A stretch of DNA of 37,404 bases from CAYGHE01 sp964349805 (GTDB taxonomy: Bacteria; Patescibacteriota; Saccharimonadia; Saccharimonadales; Saccharimonadaceae), in NCBI GenBank assembly GCA_964349805.1, contig CAYGHE010000007.1:1-37404 (forward strand), given 5' to 3'. The notes beneath the pieces were generated by a model. The model had not been told where the DNA came from and did no database searches. It was given only the letters and a program-made list of their open reading frames with translations. Positions within the stretch are counted from its first letter, which is position 1. Each line of letters begins with the position of its first letter. The position numbers and the translations under genes were made by a program. Positions 24,620-33,719 of the stretch are shown here, piece by piece.

Positions 24620-25750
24620 TTATTGAGTACTGCACTTGATATTACAGTAGTTTCGTATATTCGCTTCATGCTCTTCAAAGGTGCGAGCAAAGTGGGTTAT
24701 GTTGTCATCATCGTCATCACCTACAAAATAGAGGTAATCACCATCAGCAGGCTCAGCCACAGCAAGTAATGCCCCTAGTCCGGGGCTAGCAATCGGTCCC
24801 GGTGGCAACCCTTGATAGCGTCGCGTGTTATAAGGGGAATCAAGGTTAACGTTCCTGTCCGCCCCTGTTTTATCAGCTATGTATTGATAGGTTGGATCGG
24901 CACCTAGTGGCATATCTATTTCAATACGTGAATAAAAAACCTGCGCTACTTGTTTTTGGTCGCTAGGATTGCGCGTTTCTCTCTGGACAATAGAGGCCAA
25001 GGTTATACCTTCGTATAAATTAAGACCCCTGTTCTCGAACTCATTTATGAGATTGTTATCCTCTATTGCTGCCCATAACTCATCAAAAGTGCGTATCAGT
25101 ATATCTTCGACTGTAGCGCTACTGCTAAAGCTGTATGTTTCACCATAAATATACCCCTCTAGGTCGGCTGATTCCGGTTTGTCTCTGAAAACTGGATGAT
25201 CATATTGCTTCTCAAATGCTTGATCGATTTCTTGGCTAGAATAACCGGCCCTCTCTAGGATTCCCCTAGTATCTGACCGTCTGTTTTCGGGTGCGTTAGA
25301 TATGTTATCGAGGGTGGCTCCTGGAAAGAATGTAAGGTTAAACTTATCAACACTTCCCTTGGTTAAGTGAGCTGTTATCTCTGGAATGGTTTCAGCTGGC
25401 GAAAGCCGATAGGTCCCAGCCTGAAGAGCTCCTTGCACCCCTGACAAACGGGTATATATATCAAAGGCGGTCGCACTGCGTATCACTGATTCTTGCTCTA
25501 ATAATTCACCAATTTGGCGTGGCGTGCTACCAGAAACGATATTTATCGGTTTTAACTGGTCTGAGCTGGCGTCTAGAGCCGTCAGTTGTGCTTTGTACCA
25601 CATAAGGCCACCTAGCGCAGAACCGGCCACAATGGCCATTACAACTAGTATCCAGGGGAATACCCTGATAAACCATTTCGGTAGTTTGGAGGGCTTGGGC
25701 ACCTCTGGGGGTACGTTTTCTTCAAGGGTAGGATTTGTTTTTTCAACCAT
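24620..25750 (-). CDS. mltG: Endolytic transglycosylase MltG (YceG-like)
   Basis: A 376-aa membrane-anchored lytic transglycosylase that should cut nascent glycan strands and end their elongation. A cytoplasmic Pro-rich tail precedes a membrane helix (about 29-52). A LysM-like region (VSGSTPRQIGELLEQESVI) and the catalytic domain follow. The likely catalytic Glu198 is in ADLEGYIYGETY, with further conserved blocks ASIVQRET and YNTRRYQGLPPGPIASPG. The ATG overlaps the ruvX stop by 8 bp, so it is the last gene of the ftsA-like operon. Confidence 0.93.
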   Translation of the reverse strand: MVEKTNPTLEENVPPEVPKPSKLPKWFIRVFPWILVVMAIVAGSALGGLMWYKAQLTALDASSDQLKPINIVSGSTPRQIGELLEQESVIRSATAFDIYTRLSGVQGALQAGTYRLSPAETIPEITAHLTKGSVDKFNLTFFPGATLDNISNAPENRRSDTRGILERAGYSSQEIDQAFEKQYDHPVFRDKPESADLEGYIYGETYSFSSSATVEDILIRTFDELWAAIEDNNLINEFENRGLNLYEGITLASIVQRETRNPSDQKQVAQVFYSRIEIDMPLGADPTYQYIADKTGADRNVNLDSPYNTRRYQGLPPGPIASPGLGALLAVAEPADGDYLYFVGDDDDDNITHFARTFEEHEANIRNYCNIKCSTQ

Positions 25751-26153
25751 GGTTAGCCTCTAGATAATCTTGCAATATGATAGCCGCCGCCTGAGCATCA
25801 ATATCGCCCTTGGAATAAGGCCGATTATGGGCTGTCAGGCGCTCTTCAGCCATAACGCTAGTTAACGATTCGTCTTGAAAAACTATTTTAGAAGCTATAT
25901 CAGAGAGCTTTGTAGAAAATTCTTCAACAAGAGCTGTTTGCGCAGTGGTTTCACCGCTTTGGTTGCGGGGATAGCCAATAACTATAACTTCGGCCTTCTC
26001 CCTTGTAGCAATTTCAGCAATTGCCTCTATTTCTTGACCGTCCACCTCAATCGTGTCCAGGGGTACAGCGATACGTACACCGGTGTTAGCTAATGCTATG
26101 CCGATTCGTTTTTCGCCTACGTCCAGGCCAATCAGCACAGAGGAACTAGTCAT
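25743..26153 (-). CDS. ruvX: Holliday junction resolvase-like protein RuvX/YqgF
   Basis: A 136-aa YqgF-family RNase H-fold nuclease. The acidic residues are Asp10 in IGLDVGEKRIGIAL, Glu in FQDESLTS and Asp in DIDAQAAAIIL. Family roles include pre-16S rRNA 5' processing and junction resolution. It overlaps both neighbours by 8 bp, which implies tight translational coupling. Confidence 0.93.
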   Translation of the reverse strand: MTSSSVLIGLDVGEKRIGIALANTGVRIAVPLDTIEVDGQEIEAIAEIATREKAEVIVIGYPRNQSGETTAQTALVEEFSTKLSDIASKIVFQDESLTSVMAEERLTAHNRPYSKGDIDAQAAAIILQDYLEANHG

Positions 26154-27837
26154 CTTCTAGCTTAAACTCTACATCTATTTTATTAACGTCATTCGGGACG
26201 GTCCTTACCCAGAAGTAAGAGAATTTAATATCTACGTCATTAACACCGTCTAGCCGCTGGATTGAGGATTGGATTTCACCATATCGCTTGCCCTTGGCTT
26301 GCTCTTTGATATTGTCTTCTTCTATGTTTGGCCCTATACGACCTGTGGCTGATACGTTTACCGTAGCTTGTCCATTGTTATCACGATATCCAGAGACCGA
26401 AACGGTATCGATACCATCGTCATAAATGCGTTGCTTGTCTTCGTCTGTAATCTGTTTTTCAAGAGCATTCTTTAGATAAGCCCTTAATTCAGATTTGGCG
26501 ATAGCAGTGATAGAATATGTCGCTTCAGAGGTTAATTTGGCGCTGCTGGTTACTTCGGCACCAATTGCTGGAGTGGAGACTACCGGTGATCGGCTTACTG
26601 TAAAGCTGTCCTCAATGACTATTTCGCCGTTATTGAACTGGTCCACAAGCTCCTTTTTGATATCACTATTGGAACGCTCGGATTGTTCAACCAGTTTTTC
26701 GCTAGCTGCCTGAACGTCCGCCGCTGTCACGATGGTGGCTATTTGAGTTGTTCCGCCGCTCATGGAAGTACCGACGGCATCGACTTTTGAACCTGATGGA
26801 ATTGAGCTGATAGTATACGACGTAGAGCCTATATTGTAAGATTCCCCGCTAGCTTGAGCCTGCACCTGAACCGTAGCCGTGCCCGCTGAATCGCTAGATA
26901 GGGTACAGAGGCTGCTGGATGGACTGGTATAGCCAGGAACGGTGACGGCAGACGAACTGGTAAACACCTTGCCGCTCGAGCTAGTAAACCTAGTACCCGC
27001 CTGAAGGGTAAAGCCTCCGGCATAATCACAGTTACGAACAGTAATACTGCCACTAGCTCTCTGTCCAACATCTTTTTGGCCAGTAGCTTCAAAATCGACA
27101 CTAGTCGTTTCCGTGGTCTGCTTGGATAATGTCTGAATAGTGCCTTTCTCGATATTCGTAGGTTGGCTTCCCCCTAGTACTAGAGGCAAGCTAATAGGTT
27201 CTGGTGAGGTGCCGGCAGTAACAATTACGGTTGCAGCGGGCGCAAACCATATTGCCCATATCAAAAAGGTGATAAACGCCACCAAACCCGCGCCTATGAT
27301 GAATATCTTCTTTCTAAAACGTGAGAAATCCGGTACTTTGACACCGCTTTTCTTGGCTGCTTTTTCCTTGGCTCGAACAGATACTGGTTGAGATTTATCG
27401 ATATCTATATCAATAGTATCTATAGCATTTTTCACGGTGTTAGAATCTTTTACTTTCAGTGGCGGAGCCGTAGCGGCTAATTCCCCGACAGGCAACTGAG
27501 AACCGTCTATGACGTCTTCTCCGTCGTCTATTTCTAGGGCTGGTATTTCGGCTGTCTCGGGTTTGCTGTGCAAGTTTTTAGCGACTGGTATTTCAGACAT
27601 AGCCGATAATGCTACGAGCGCTTGGTCGTTGGTAATCAAAACAAGGTTTTTACCGCTATTTTTTGCGGTGCGAGCTAATAAGCGCAAATTAACGGCGCTT
27701 TGCAATACACCGGCGCGTTTTGGCGGCACCAAAGCTACAATCTTCTCTGGGGCCTGTTTGACCTTGCCAATAATGGCTGTAATGTCGTCTTCGACGTCAA
27801 TGTAGATTACATCTTTTTTAATATTTTCCGTTGTCAT
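26146..27837 (-). CDS. Baseplate J-like single-pass membrane protein
   Basis: A 563-aa protein. The N-terminal soluble domain (about 1-95) has alternating hydrophobic strands (DVIYIDVEDDITAIIGKV, IVALVPPKR, NLVLITND). A linker, a basic stretch and one membrane helix (about 184-206) follow. The extracytoplasmic part contains a pattern like baseplate J/gp47 proteins (GTRFTSSSGKVFTSSSAVTVPGY..., then ASGESYNIGS). The function is unknown. The position between an FtsA-like gene and ruvX-mltG suggests a link between cytoplasmic division or pilus machinery and the wall. It starts with ATGA overlapping the ftsA-like stop. Confidence 0.7.
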   Translation of the reverse strand: MTTENIKKDVIYIDVEDDITAIIGKVKQAPEKIVALVPPKRAGVLQSAVNLRLLARTAKNSGKNLVLITNDQALVALSAMSEIPVAKNLHSKPETAEIPALEIDDGEDVIDGSQLPVGELAATAPPLKVKDSNTVKNAIDTIDIDIDKSQPVSVRAKEKAAKKSGVKVPDFSRFRKKIFIIGAGLVAFITFLIWAIWFAPAATVIVTAGTSPEPISLPLVLGGSQPTNIEKGTIQTLSKQTTETTSVDFEATGQKDVGQRASGSITVRNCDYAGGFTLQAGTRFTSSSGKVFTSSSAVTVPGYTSPSSSLCTLSSDSAGTATVQVQAQASGESYNIGSTSYTISSIPSGSKVDAVGTSMSGGTTQIATIVTAADVQAASEKLVEQSERSNSDIKKELVDQFNNGEIVIEDSFTVSRSPVVSTPAIGAEVTSSAKLTSEATYSITAIAKSELRAYLKNALEKQITDEDKQRIYDDGIDTVSVSGYRDNNGQATVNVSATGRIGPNIEEDNIKEQAKGKRYGEIQSSIQRLDGVNDVDIKFSYFWVRTVPNDVNKIDVEFKLEDD

Positions 27838-29096
27838 ATCCTCAAAAGTCGGTTGATTTTTTCTTTTATGGTATCACCGTCACCACCTATCATTGTATCA
27901 TAGCCAACCCTTAAAAGGCCCATCGCGGTTATGAATGTGTGGTCACTAATCTTATCTGTTTTATCGACTATTCCTATAACTTCCGACGGCTTGATATGAT
28001 GCACGGCTGGCTTCTTGGTGAATGGCAATTCTCGGTGCCAATCCTCGCTCTGCAAAATATCAACTAGTTTCTTAAGGCTGGCCCCTCCACCACAAAGTAA
28101 TATGCGGTTCGGCAAGTGGTCGACTGAATCAAACTCGCTCAAAGCTAGTTCTACGCCCGATATCCAGACTTCCAGTGTTTTATCGATGGCCTCGTTAACG
28201 CTTTTGGCGACAGCCGGTTTGATACGCTCGTTATCGATATTAACTTTGAGTTTTTCGGCATCGTCATAAGATATGCTAAGTTCGCCAGCGATAGTACGCG
28301 TCAGACTGCGTCCGCCGATACCAAACATCTTGGTGCCTTCTACGCCGCCGTCGTTGACCACCGCTATATCTGTGGTGCCACCACCGACATCTACTAAAAT
28401 AGCTGTGAAATTACTGCTGGCATCTGACCCTATGACGCTGCGGCTAACTGCGAAGGGTTCTGCCGCTACCGCCAATAATTCCAATGATAGTTCTTCGGCT
28501 ACTCGCTCTAAGGCTCCAATATGAACCATCGGGGCGAACGCTGTATAGATTTGTACCGCTACGTCACGACCCTGAAAACCGATCGGGTTGCTGACTTTGT
28601 ATCCATCAATGTGGATACTGACCAGGGCGCTGTTAACTAATTTAACCTCTACGTCCTCGTTACCGGTCTCGACTCCTATCCGTTTCTGCGCCTTAGTTTG
28701 AGCCCTTTCTTGGACTTTCTCGATGATGAATTCCATTTCAGCGCTATCTAGCGGCCTATCGGGCTGCGGGCGTCGGTAACGAATCGTGTTAGTAACCCCC
28801 TTGACGAGCTCACCAGCTATACCGATAATCACTCTTTTAGCTTGCACTCCAGCTTGATCTTCGGCCTCGGAAAGGGCTTCTTCGCAATTTCGAACCACGC
28901 CAGCGATATCAGCAATTGCACCAGAATGCATATCACTAAGCGATTGATGGGTTCGGCCAACACCTACAATTTCAAGGTTTTCGCCATCAACTTTCGCAAT
29001 TAGTGCCTTGACGAATTCCGTCCCAATATCAAGAGCAGTGATATAAGAATCGCTATCCCCTCTACTCTGAGGTTTTCTAAGTTTCTTTAGTGCCAT
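27834..29096 (-). CDS. ftsA: FtsA/PilM-like actin-fold ATPase
   Basis: A 420-aa actin-superfamily protein. Phosphate 1 motif: ITALDIGTEFVKALIA. An SHS2-like inserted subdomain is followed by the phosphate 2 motif AILVDVGGGTTDIAVV, the GIGGRSLTRTIA segment and the adenosine motif RILLCGGGASLKKL. The C-terminal end TIKEKINRLLRI looks like the membrane-binding amphipathic helix of FtsA. It would anchor FtsZ at the membrane; a PilM-type role in a type IV pilus is the alternative. A TATAAT lies 11 nt before the ATG, divergent from the gene at 29181. Confidence 0.82.
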   Translation of the reverse strand: MALKKLRKPQSRGDSDSYITALDIGTEFVKALIAKVDGENLEIVGVGRTHQSLSDMHSGAIADIAGVVRNCEEALSEAEDQAGVQAKRVIIGIAGELVKGVTNTIRYRRPQPDRPLDSAEMEFIIEKVQERAQTKAQKRIGVETGNEDVEVKLVNSALVSIHIDGYKVSNPIGFQGRDVAVQIYTAFAPMVHIGALERVAEELSLELLAVAAEPFAVSRSVIGSDASSNFTAILVDVGGGTTDIAVVNDGGVEGTKMFGIGGRSLTRTIAGELSISYDDAEKLKVNIDNERIKPAVAKSVNEAIDKTLEVWISGVELALSEFDSVDHLPNRILLCGGGASLKKLVDILQSEDWHRELPFTKKPAVHHIKPSEVIGIVDKTDKISDHTFITAMGLLRVGYDTMIGGDGDTIKEKINRLLRI

Positions 29097-29107
29097 ACGT
29101 GTTTATG

Positions 29108-29113
29108 ATTATA
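29108..29113 (-). promoter_or_regulatory. -10 box of the ftsA-like operon
   Basis: A perfect TATAAT on the minus strand, 11 nt before the ATG; no clear -35. Confidence 0.45.
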
Positions 29114-29159
29114 TACCAAAAGCACAATACCCGCAGATATTGCTTTTATGTACAAAGTA

Positions 29160-29168
29160 TGTTATAAT
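29160..29168 (+). promoter_or_regulatory. Extended -10 of the gene at 29181
   Basis: TGT TATAAT ends 12 nt before the ATG at 29181 and excludes the in-frame ATG at 29148 as start. Confidence 0.55.
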
Positions 29169-29180
29169 GAGAGGATAACC

Positions 29181-30107
29181 ATGAATAGACTACCCAATGA
29201 CGTACCAGCGCCCAAAGAATTATCGGATCAAGAACGGGAATTTGCAGATCTCAAGCTTACTGAATTACTCGAATACGCTACGGATAGTTTAGCCCCTGGA
29301 CCAGGATATAGCATGGGGCTATACGGTGTTAAATTACCACGCTCAGTACAAACCCAACTGGAGAGAACTTTTGGATTAAATATATCTGGTCGACATAGAG
29401 CCGAAATCACTTTAGGATTCGATAGCGCTAGTAACAACTTAAATTTGAATGATTTAACGGTGTGGGCAAAATCCCCGCTACATCCAGTGGTATTAAGACG
29501 CACTGAACGTGGCATGTTCATCCCTATAGTAGAAAAAGGTATTCAGATTCAAGAGTCGGGATACTATTTGACGGCCAAAGAAGGTAGCAGTTTACTAAGG
29601 GATTTCGGAATGAATCTCACGCCACCAACGGACAGCTCCTCGGCCTATAGGCTCTGGAGGGCTAACTTATTGTCTCAGCCAATTGGTTGGCAAGTTATAG
29701 AAAAACTTGAAATACCTATGCGCCTAGAAGCAGATAGCGCTGTTACTATAACGCTTGAAAACATGGCCTCTGTCGAGCCAGACTCAGACTCACCGAATCC
29801 ATACAAAAAAGTACAGAGCGTAGAAAAAACCGTTACCTCTTTTCCAGCCACTGGTAGCCAACTCCTTCAAGGAGTAAGTGCGACTATCGAATTAGTAGGA
29901 ACTAATCCCCCGGGTGAACAGTTACGCATGTACAAACGTGCTGTTAATACAACTCTTGATCCTTTTGTATCCAATTACTACACGTCAAGAGACGAAAATG
30001 AACAAGAGGTACCGATGACCGCTCAAGCTTACGAAGACTATTTGGGGCTAATAGAGGAAGCTATAACAATGTCCCACCAAGCATCTCTTAGGCTAAGACA
30101 GCCTTAA
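29181..30107 (+). CDS. Uncharacterised soluble protein
   Basis: About 308 aa with no signal peptide, membrane helix or motif that I recognise. It starts with an acidic helix (SDQEREFADLKLTELLEYAT). The middle is beta-rich with a possible Gly-Tyr-rich turn (GPGYSMGLYGVKLPR). The C-terminal half contains ESGYYLTAKEGSSLL and ends in a helix (EDYLGLIEEAITMSHQASL). It is a lone plus-strand gene divergent from the ftsA-like operon, and its last 20 bp overlap the end of alaS. The GAGAGGA before the ATG could serve as a ribosome-binding site only if transcription starts upstream of the predicted site. Confidence 0.75.
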   Translation: MNRLPNDVPAPKELSDQEREFADLKLTELLEYATDSLAPGPGYSMGLYGVKLPRSVQTQLERTFGLNISGRHRAEITLGFDSASNNLNLNDLTVWAKSPLHPVVLRRTERGMFIPIVEKGIQIQESGYYLTAKEGSSLLRDFGMNLTPPTDSSSAYRLWRANLLSQPIGWQVIEKLEIPMRLEADSAVTITLENMASVEPDSDSPNPYKKVQSVEKTVTSFPATGSQLLQGVSATIELVGTNPPGEQLRMYKRAVNTTLDPFVSNYYTSRDENEQEVPMTAQAYEDYLGLIEEAITMSHQASLRLRQP

Positions 30108-31968
30108 CTCGGCGGATGCCGGCGCTAGAAGCTTCTTCTTTGATAATTTTGAATATTTTATTTTCTTCGGCGAGCTGACCCGTATGTTCGACGTGCGGAC
30201 CGCCGCAAATTTCGAAACTGACTTGTTTGTCGCCTTCGCCAATTTTATAGACTTTAACTGTGTCACCGTAACGGTCGCCAAAAGCGCCTATCGCTCCTAG
30301 TTTGAAAGCTTCGTCTGTCGGATATTCGTCGTACGAGACCGGTAAATCTTGAGCGATCCATTCGTTGACTAATTTTTCTACTTCGTCTAACTGTTCACGT
30401 GTGACTTTCCCGTCGTTATTAAAGTCAAAGCGAATTCTTTCTTCGGTAATATTACTGCCGTGCTGAGTCACATGGTCGCCGACAACTTTTTTAAGAGCGG
30501 CGTACATCAAATGATTAGCGGTGTGATATTTTTTGTGCTGCAAAGTTTGACCGCCTAATCCACCTTTGAACGTACCCTTAGCGGCAGTTTGCGAACGTTC
30601 GCGTTGCTCGGCCATTTTAGCGTCAAATTCCTGACGCCAGTTTTCTGATACTTTAATGTCTTGGCGAAAAGCTTCTTCTGTCGACAATTCAACCGGGAAT
30701 CCATAAGTATCATAAAGCATGAAAACTTCCGCACCAGTCAGTCCGCTACTCGCCAACCTTTCTAGTTCCTTAAGGCCTTTGCGCAGAGTTTGCCGAAAGA
30801 CTCTTTCTTCTTTTACTAATACGTCAATAATATGTTGGCGTTTTTCGGCTACCTCGGGGTAATCTTGATGATACAAATCAGCTACTACTGGCACAGCTTC
30901 TTCTAGGAAATTCTGTTCAACGCCCAATTCAAACGCAAATCTTATTGCCCGGCGCAAAAGTCGGCGCATGACATAGCCCTGTTCTTTATTACTTGGTGTT
31001 ACGCCGTCTACAGCCAAAAAGACCGCTGCCCGCAAATGGTCGGCAATTACTCTCATGCTGGTTGTGTGGCTAGAGTATTCCTTGCCACTGATAGCTTCTA
31101 GTTTTTCGATAATCGGCCACAGCAAACTGATGTGAAATATATCTGGGTTGTCGATTTTGGCGGCTGCGATTCGTTCTAACCCGCCCCCAAAGTCCACGTT
31201 TTTCTTGTCCAAGGGCTTGAAACTACCGTCTTCTAGCCGGCGATACTGCATGAATACCTGATTGCCAATTTCCAAGAACCGGCCGCTGTCGTTAGCTGGA
31301 TGGGCTAAGCCAAAATCTTCGTCGTGGTGCTGTTCGCCAAAGTCATAAAAAACTTCGCTATCAGGTCCACAAGGATCACCAATTGGCGTTTTATCCAACC
31401 CGCCACCTCGTGACCACCAGTTTTCGCCGTCATCGTAAAAGAATATTCTCTCGCCTGGGTTGATACCACGATTGTCGCCATCTTCCTTAGAACCAATTTC
31501 AACGATTTTAGCTTCAATCCCCGCCTCGGCAAAAACTTTCTGCCAAATCTCGGCCGTTTCATCATCTCGGGGGATGTTATTTGCCTCATCTCCAATAAAA
31601 GCACTGACATATATTTTTTGCGGATCAAGTCCGACCACATCTGTTAAAAATTCAAAGAACCAACGAATTTGTTGTTCTTTGAAGTAGTCGCCCAAACTCC
31701 AGTTACCAAGCATTTCAAAAAATGTCGTGTGCCGATTGTCGCCAACATCTTCGATATCTTGCGCTCGCAGGCAGGTTTGAGAATTGACTAGCCGTACACC
31801 GTCCTGGTGTGGCTCGCCCAACAAGTACGGCAAAAGTGGTTGCATACCACTGCCAGTAAATAAAGTCGTCGGATCATTGATAGGAATTAGAGGCGAACGA
31901 GAGATTACAGCGTGTTGTTTTTGCGCATAAAAATCCAGAAAAGCACGGCGAATTTCTTGAGTATTCAT
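30088..31968 (-). CDS. alaS: Alanyl-tRNA synthetase, lacking the C-Ala domain
   Basis: A 626-aa AlaRS; standard enzymes are about 870 aa. The class II catalytic core has FTGSGMQPLLPYLLGE and TTFFEMLGNWSLGDYF. The tRNA-recognition helices follow, then the editing domain with its metal ligands in YHTANHLM and ICGGPHVEHTG. The protein ends right after the editing domain (GIRRVKAVLA), so the coiled-coil and C-Ala (DHHA1) domains are absent. The ending is clean, with no frameshift remnant downstream. It has its own strong promoter behind mnmA. Confidence 0.94.
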   Translation of the reverse strand: MNTQEIRRAFLDFYAQKQHAVISRSPLIPINDPTTLFTGSGMQPLLPYLLGEPHQDGVRLVNSQTCLRAQDIEDVGDNRHTTFFEMLGNWSLGDYFKEQQIRWFFEFLTDVVGLDPQKIYVSAFIGDEANNIPRDDETAEIWQKVFAEAGIEAKIVEIGSKEDGDNRGINPGERIFFYDDGENWWSRGGGLDKTPIGDPCGPDSEVFYDFGEQHHDEDFGLAHPANDSGRFLEIGNQVFMQYRRLEDGSFKPLDKKNVDFGGGLERIAAAKIDNPDIFHISLLWPIIEKLEAISGKEYSSHTTSMRVIADHLRAAVFLAVDGVTPSNKEQGYVMRRLLRRAIRFAFELGVEQNFLEEAVPVVADLYHQDYPEVAEKRQHIIDVLVKEERVFRQTLRKGLKELERLASSGLTGAEVFMLYDTYGFPVELSTEEAFRQDIKVSENWRQEFDAKMAEQRERSQTAAKGTFKGGLGGQTLQHKKYHTANHLMYAALKKVVGDHVTQHGSNITEERIRFDFNNDGKVTREQLDEVEKLVNEWIAQDLPVSYDEYPTDEAFKLGAIGAFGDRYGDTVKVYKIGEGDKQVSFEICGGPHVEHTGQLAEENKIFKIIKEEASSAGIRRVKAVLA

Positions 31969-31977
31969 ATCTGTTGT

Positions 31978-32006
31978 ATTGTATCAGCCAAAACGTCCGC
32001 TGACAA
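31978..32006 (-). promoter_or_regulatory. Promoter of alaS
   Basis: TTGTCA, 17 nt, TACAAT with TGA extending the -10, on the minus strand. The -35 starts just after the mnmA stop. The -10 ends 9 nt before the ATG. Confidence 0.65.
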
Positions 32007-32007
32007 T

Positions 32008-33123
32008 TTAGATGACAATTCCACCGCCAAGACAAACCTCGTTATCATAAATAACTACCGACTGACCTGGGGATACAGCACGCTGCGGATCTTTGACATG
32101 AATCACGGCACCGTCTTTTTTGTAGCTCAGAGTAGCCGAGGCTAGCGGAGCTTGATGGCGAACCCTTATTTGATATTCACCTTCTTTGGGAGCGCTATTA
32201 ATCCAGTGTAAATCAGCAACCTCTATGTCAGTTTTCCACAGGGAGTTATCATTTAAATCTCTTGTCACATAAACTTCGTTTTTCTTCATATCTTTGCCAA
32301 CCACATAATACGGAAGCCCTGCTCCTACAGTTGCATTAGAAGAATTCCCCAGATCCAATCCGTGACGCTGGCCCAGTGTGTAAAATATAGCGCCATCATG
32401 TCTTCCAACTGTTTGTCCTGTTTGCTTGTCAATAATATCGCCTGGCTTTGAGTCAATATATTCAGATAAAAAGTCGCGAATACCAATTTGACCCACAAAA
32501 CAGATGCCTTGGCTGTCTTTCTTTTCGGCGGTTATCAACCCCCGGCTTTTGGCCATTTCACGTACCTTGGACTTTTTATATTCGCCTATCGGAAATAGGG
32601 TGTGCGACAAAGCTTTTTCATTAATACGATACAAAAAATATGTCTGATCTTTTTGGTCGTCAATTGCTCGCAAAAGTCTCGTACAAGTATCTTTCTGTAA
32701 AGAAACATCTGAAAGCCGAGTGGCAGGACCCACGGCTTTACCTGTCCTGGCGTAATGACCGGTAGCTATCTTATCCGCCCCATCTTCCAATGACGCATCT
32801 AAAAACAGTTTGAATTTAACCTCTTGATTACACATAATATCCGGGTTAGGCGTGCGTCCAGACTTGTATTCGTCAATCATATAGTCGACGACCTTTTGCT
32901 TGTATTCTCGTTCGAAATCAAAAACCTTCAGGTCAATGCCTAGATGCACGGCTACCCTTTTGGCGTCAGCCAAGTCATCGGCCCATGGACATTTCATACC
33001 TGGCAAATCTCGAGTCCAGTTCTTCATATAGACGCCGGTAACTTCGTGTCCTTGTTCAACCAATAACGCCGCCGCCAAGGATGAATCTACCCCGCCGCTC
33101 ATGCCTACATATACTTTTGTCAC
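32008..33123 (-). CDS. mnmA: tRNA-specific 2-thiouridylase MnmA
   Basis: About 371 aa. The PP-loop is MSGGVDSSLAAAL, and the two catalytic Cys lie in NPDIMCNQEVKF and GICFVGQIGIRDFL. It installs sulfur at U34 of Lys, Glu and Gln tRNAs. The GTG at 33123 is chosen because it overlaps the previous stop as GTGA and sits directly before TKVYVGMSGG; a GTG five codons earlier is possible. The cysteine desulfurase that should feed it sulfur is two genes upstream in the same operon. Confidence 0.94.
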   Translation of the reverse strand: MTKVYVGMSGGVDSSLAAALLVEQGHEVTGVYMKNWTRDLPGMKCPWADDLADAKRVAVHLGIDLKVFDFEREYKQKVVDYMIDEYKSGRTPNPDIMCNQEVKFKLFLDASLEDGADKIATGHYARTGKAVGPATRLSDVSLQKDTCTRLLRAIDDQKDQTYFLYRINEKALSHTLFPIGEYKKSKVREMAKSRGLITAEKKDSQGICFVGQIGIRDFLSEYIDSKPGDIIDKQTGQTVGRHDGAIFYTLGQRHGLDLGNSSNATVGAGLPYYVVGKDMKKNEVYVTRDLNDNSLWKTDIEVADLHWINSAPKEGEYQIRVRHQAPLASATLSYKKDGAVIHVKDPQRAVSPGQSVVIYDNEVCLGGGIVI

Positions 33124-33719
33124 GCCCTGGCACCCCACAGATAAAACGCTATGATTTTTGAAAACTCACCAAAAGCTAACCACCAACCACGTGGTGTCAA
33201 CCACCACCAAATTGACCAATCTTTGTCGTTTTTAACAGGGTAATTAAATACCTCTACGTCGCCCGCGTGTTTCTTGAATTCAATGCTAGCTCGCCGTTGA
33301 TGATATCCCGATGTTACTAAAATCATACTGTCTATGCCGCGGTCCTCAAGTATAACCTGGGTGTTCTCAGCGTTTTCTCTGGTGTTTCTGGCTTGTTCAT
33401 CAATATGGATTGATGTGTGAGGTACGCCCGCGGCTACAGCTCGTGCCCGCATTGTTGCGGCATTACTAGGTCCTGCAGCGTCAGAAGCTGCTCCCGAAAA
33501 GATTAAGACATTCGCCCAACCGCTTTTATAAAGCCTAATGGCCTGATCGGTACGCGCATTAGTATCTCCTCCACTAATAGCCACAATGGCTCCAACCGGG
33601 GCGCAAGCAGCAGTATCGGTGCTACTACAACCGCCTAAATCGTTAGGTTGAAGATAAACCGTCAAGGCGACAATAATAGCACCTATAGTCACGATTGGTA
33701 TAACTATCATTTTTATCAT
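33120..33719 (-). CDS. YdcF/DUF218-like membrane-anchored protein
   Basis: A 199-aa DUF218 protein. One N-terminal membrane helix (about 3-21) is followed by an extracytoplasmic domain with the family blocks AIVAISGGDTNARTDQAIRLY, LIFSGAASD, a conserved Glu/Asn stretch (ARNTRENAENTQVIL) and MILVTSGYHQRRA. Relatives include SanA and YdcF, with roles in envelope integrity; the reaction is unknown. Its presence between cysteine desulfurase and MnmA, overlapping each by 4 bp, has no obvious functional reason. Confidence 0.88.
   Translation of the reverse strand: MIKMIVIPIVTIGAIIVALTVYLQPNDLGGCSSTDTAACAPVGAIVAISGGDTNARTDQAIRLYKSGWANVLIFSGAASDAAGPSNAATMRARAVAAGVPHTSIHIDEQARNTRENAENTQVILEDRGIDSMILVTSGYHQRRASIEFKKHAGDVEVFNYPVKNDKDWSIWWWLTPRGWWLAFGEFSKIIAFYLWGARA

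Noticed and set aside
29148..29180. Upstream start at 29148 for the unknown plus-strand gene
   Set aside because: It precedes the TGT TATAAT promoter; the ATG at 29181 is the consistent start.
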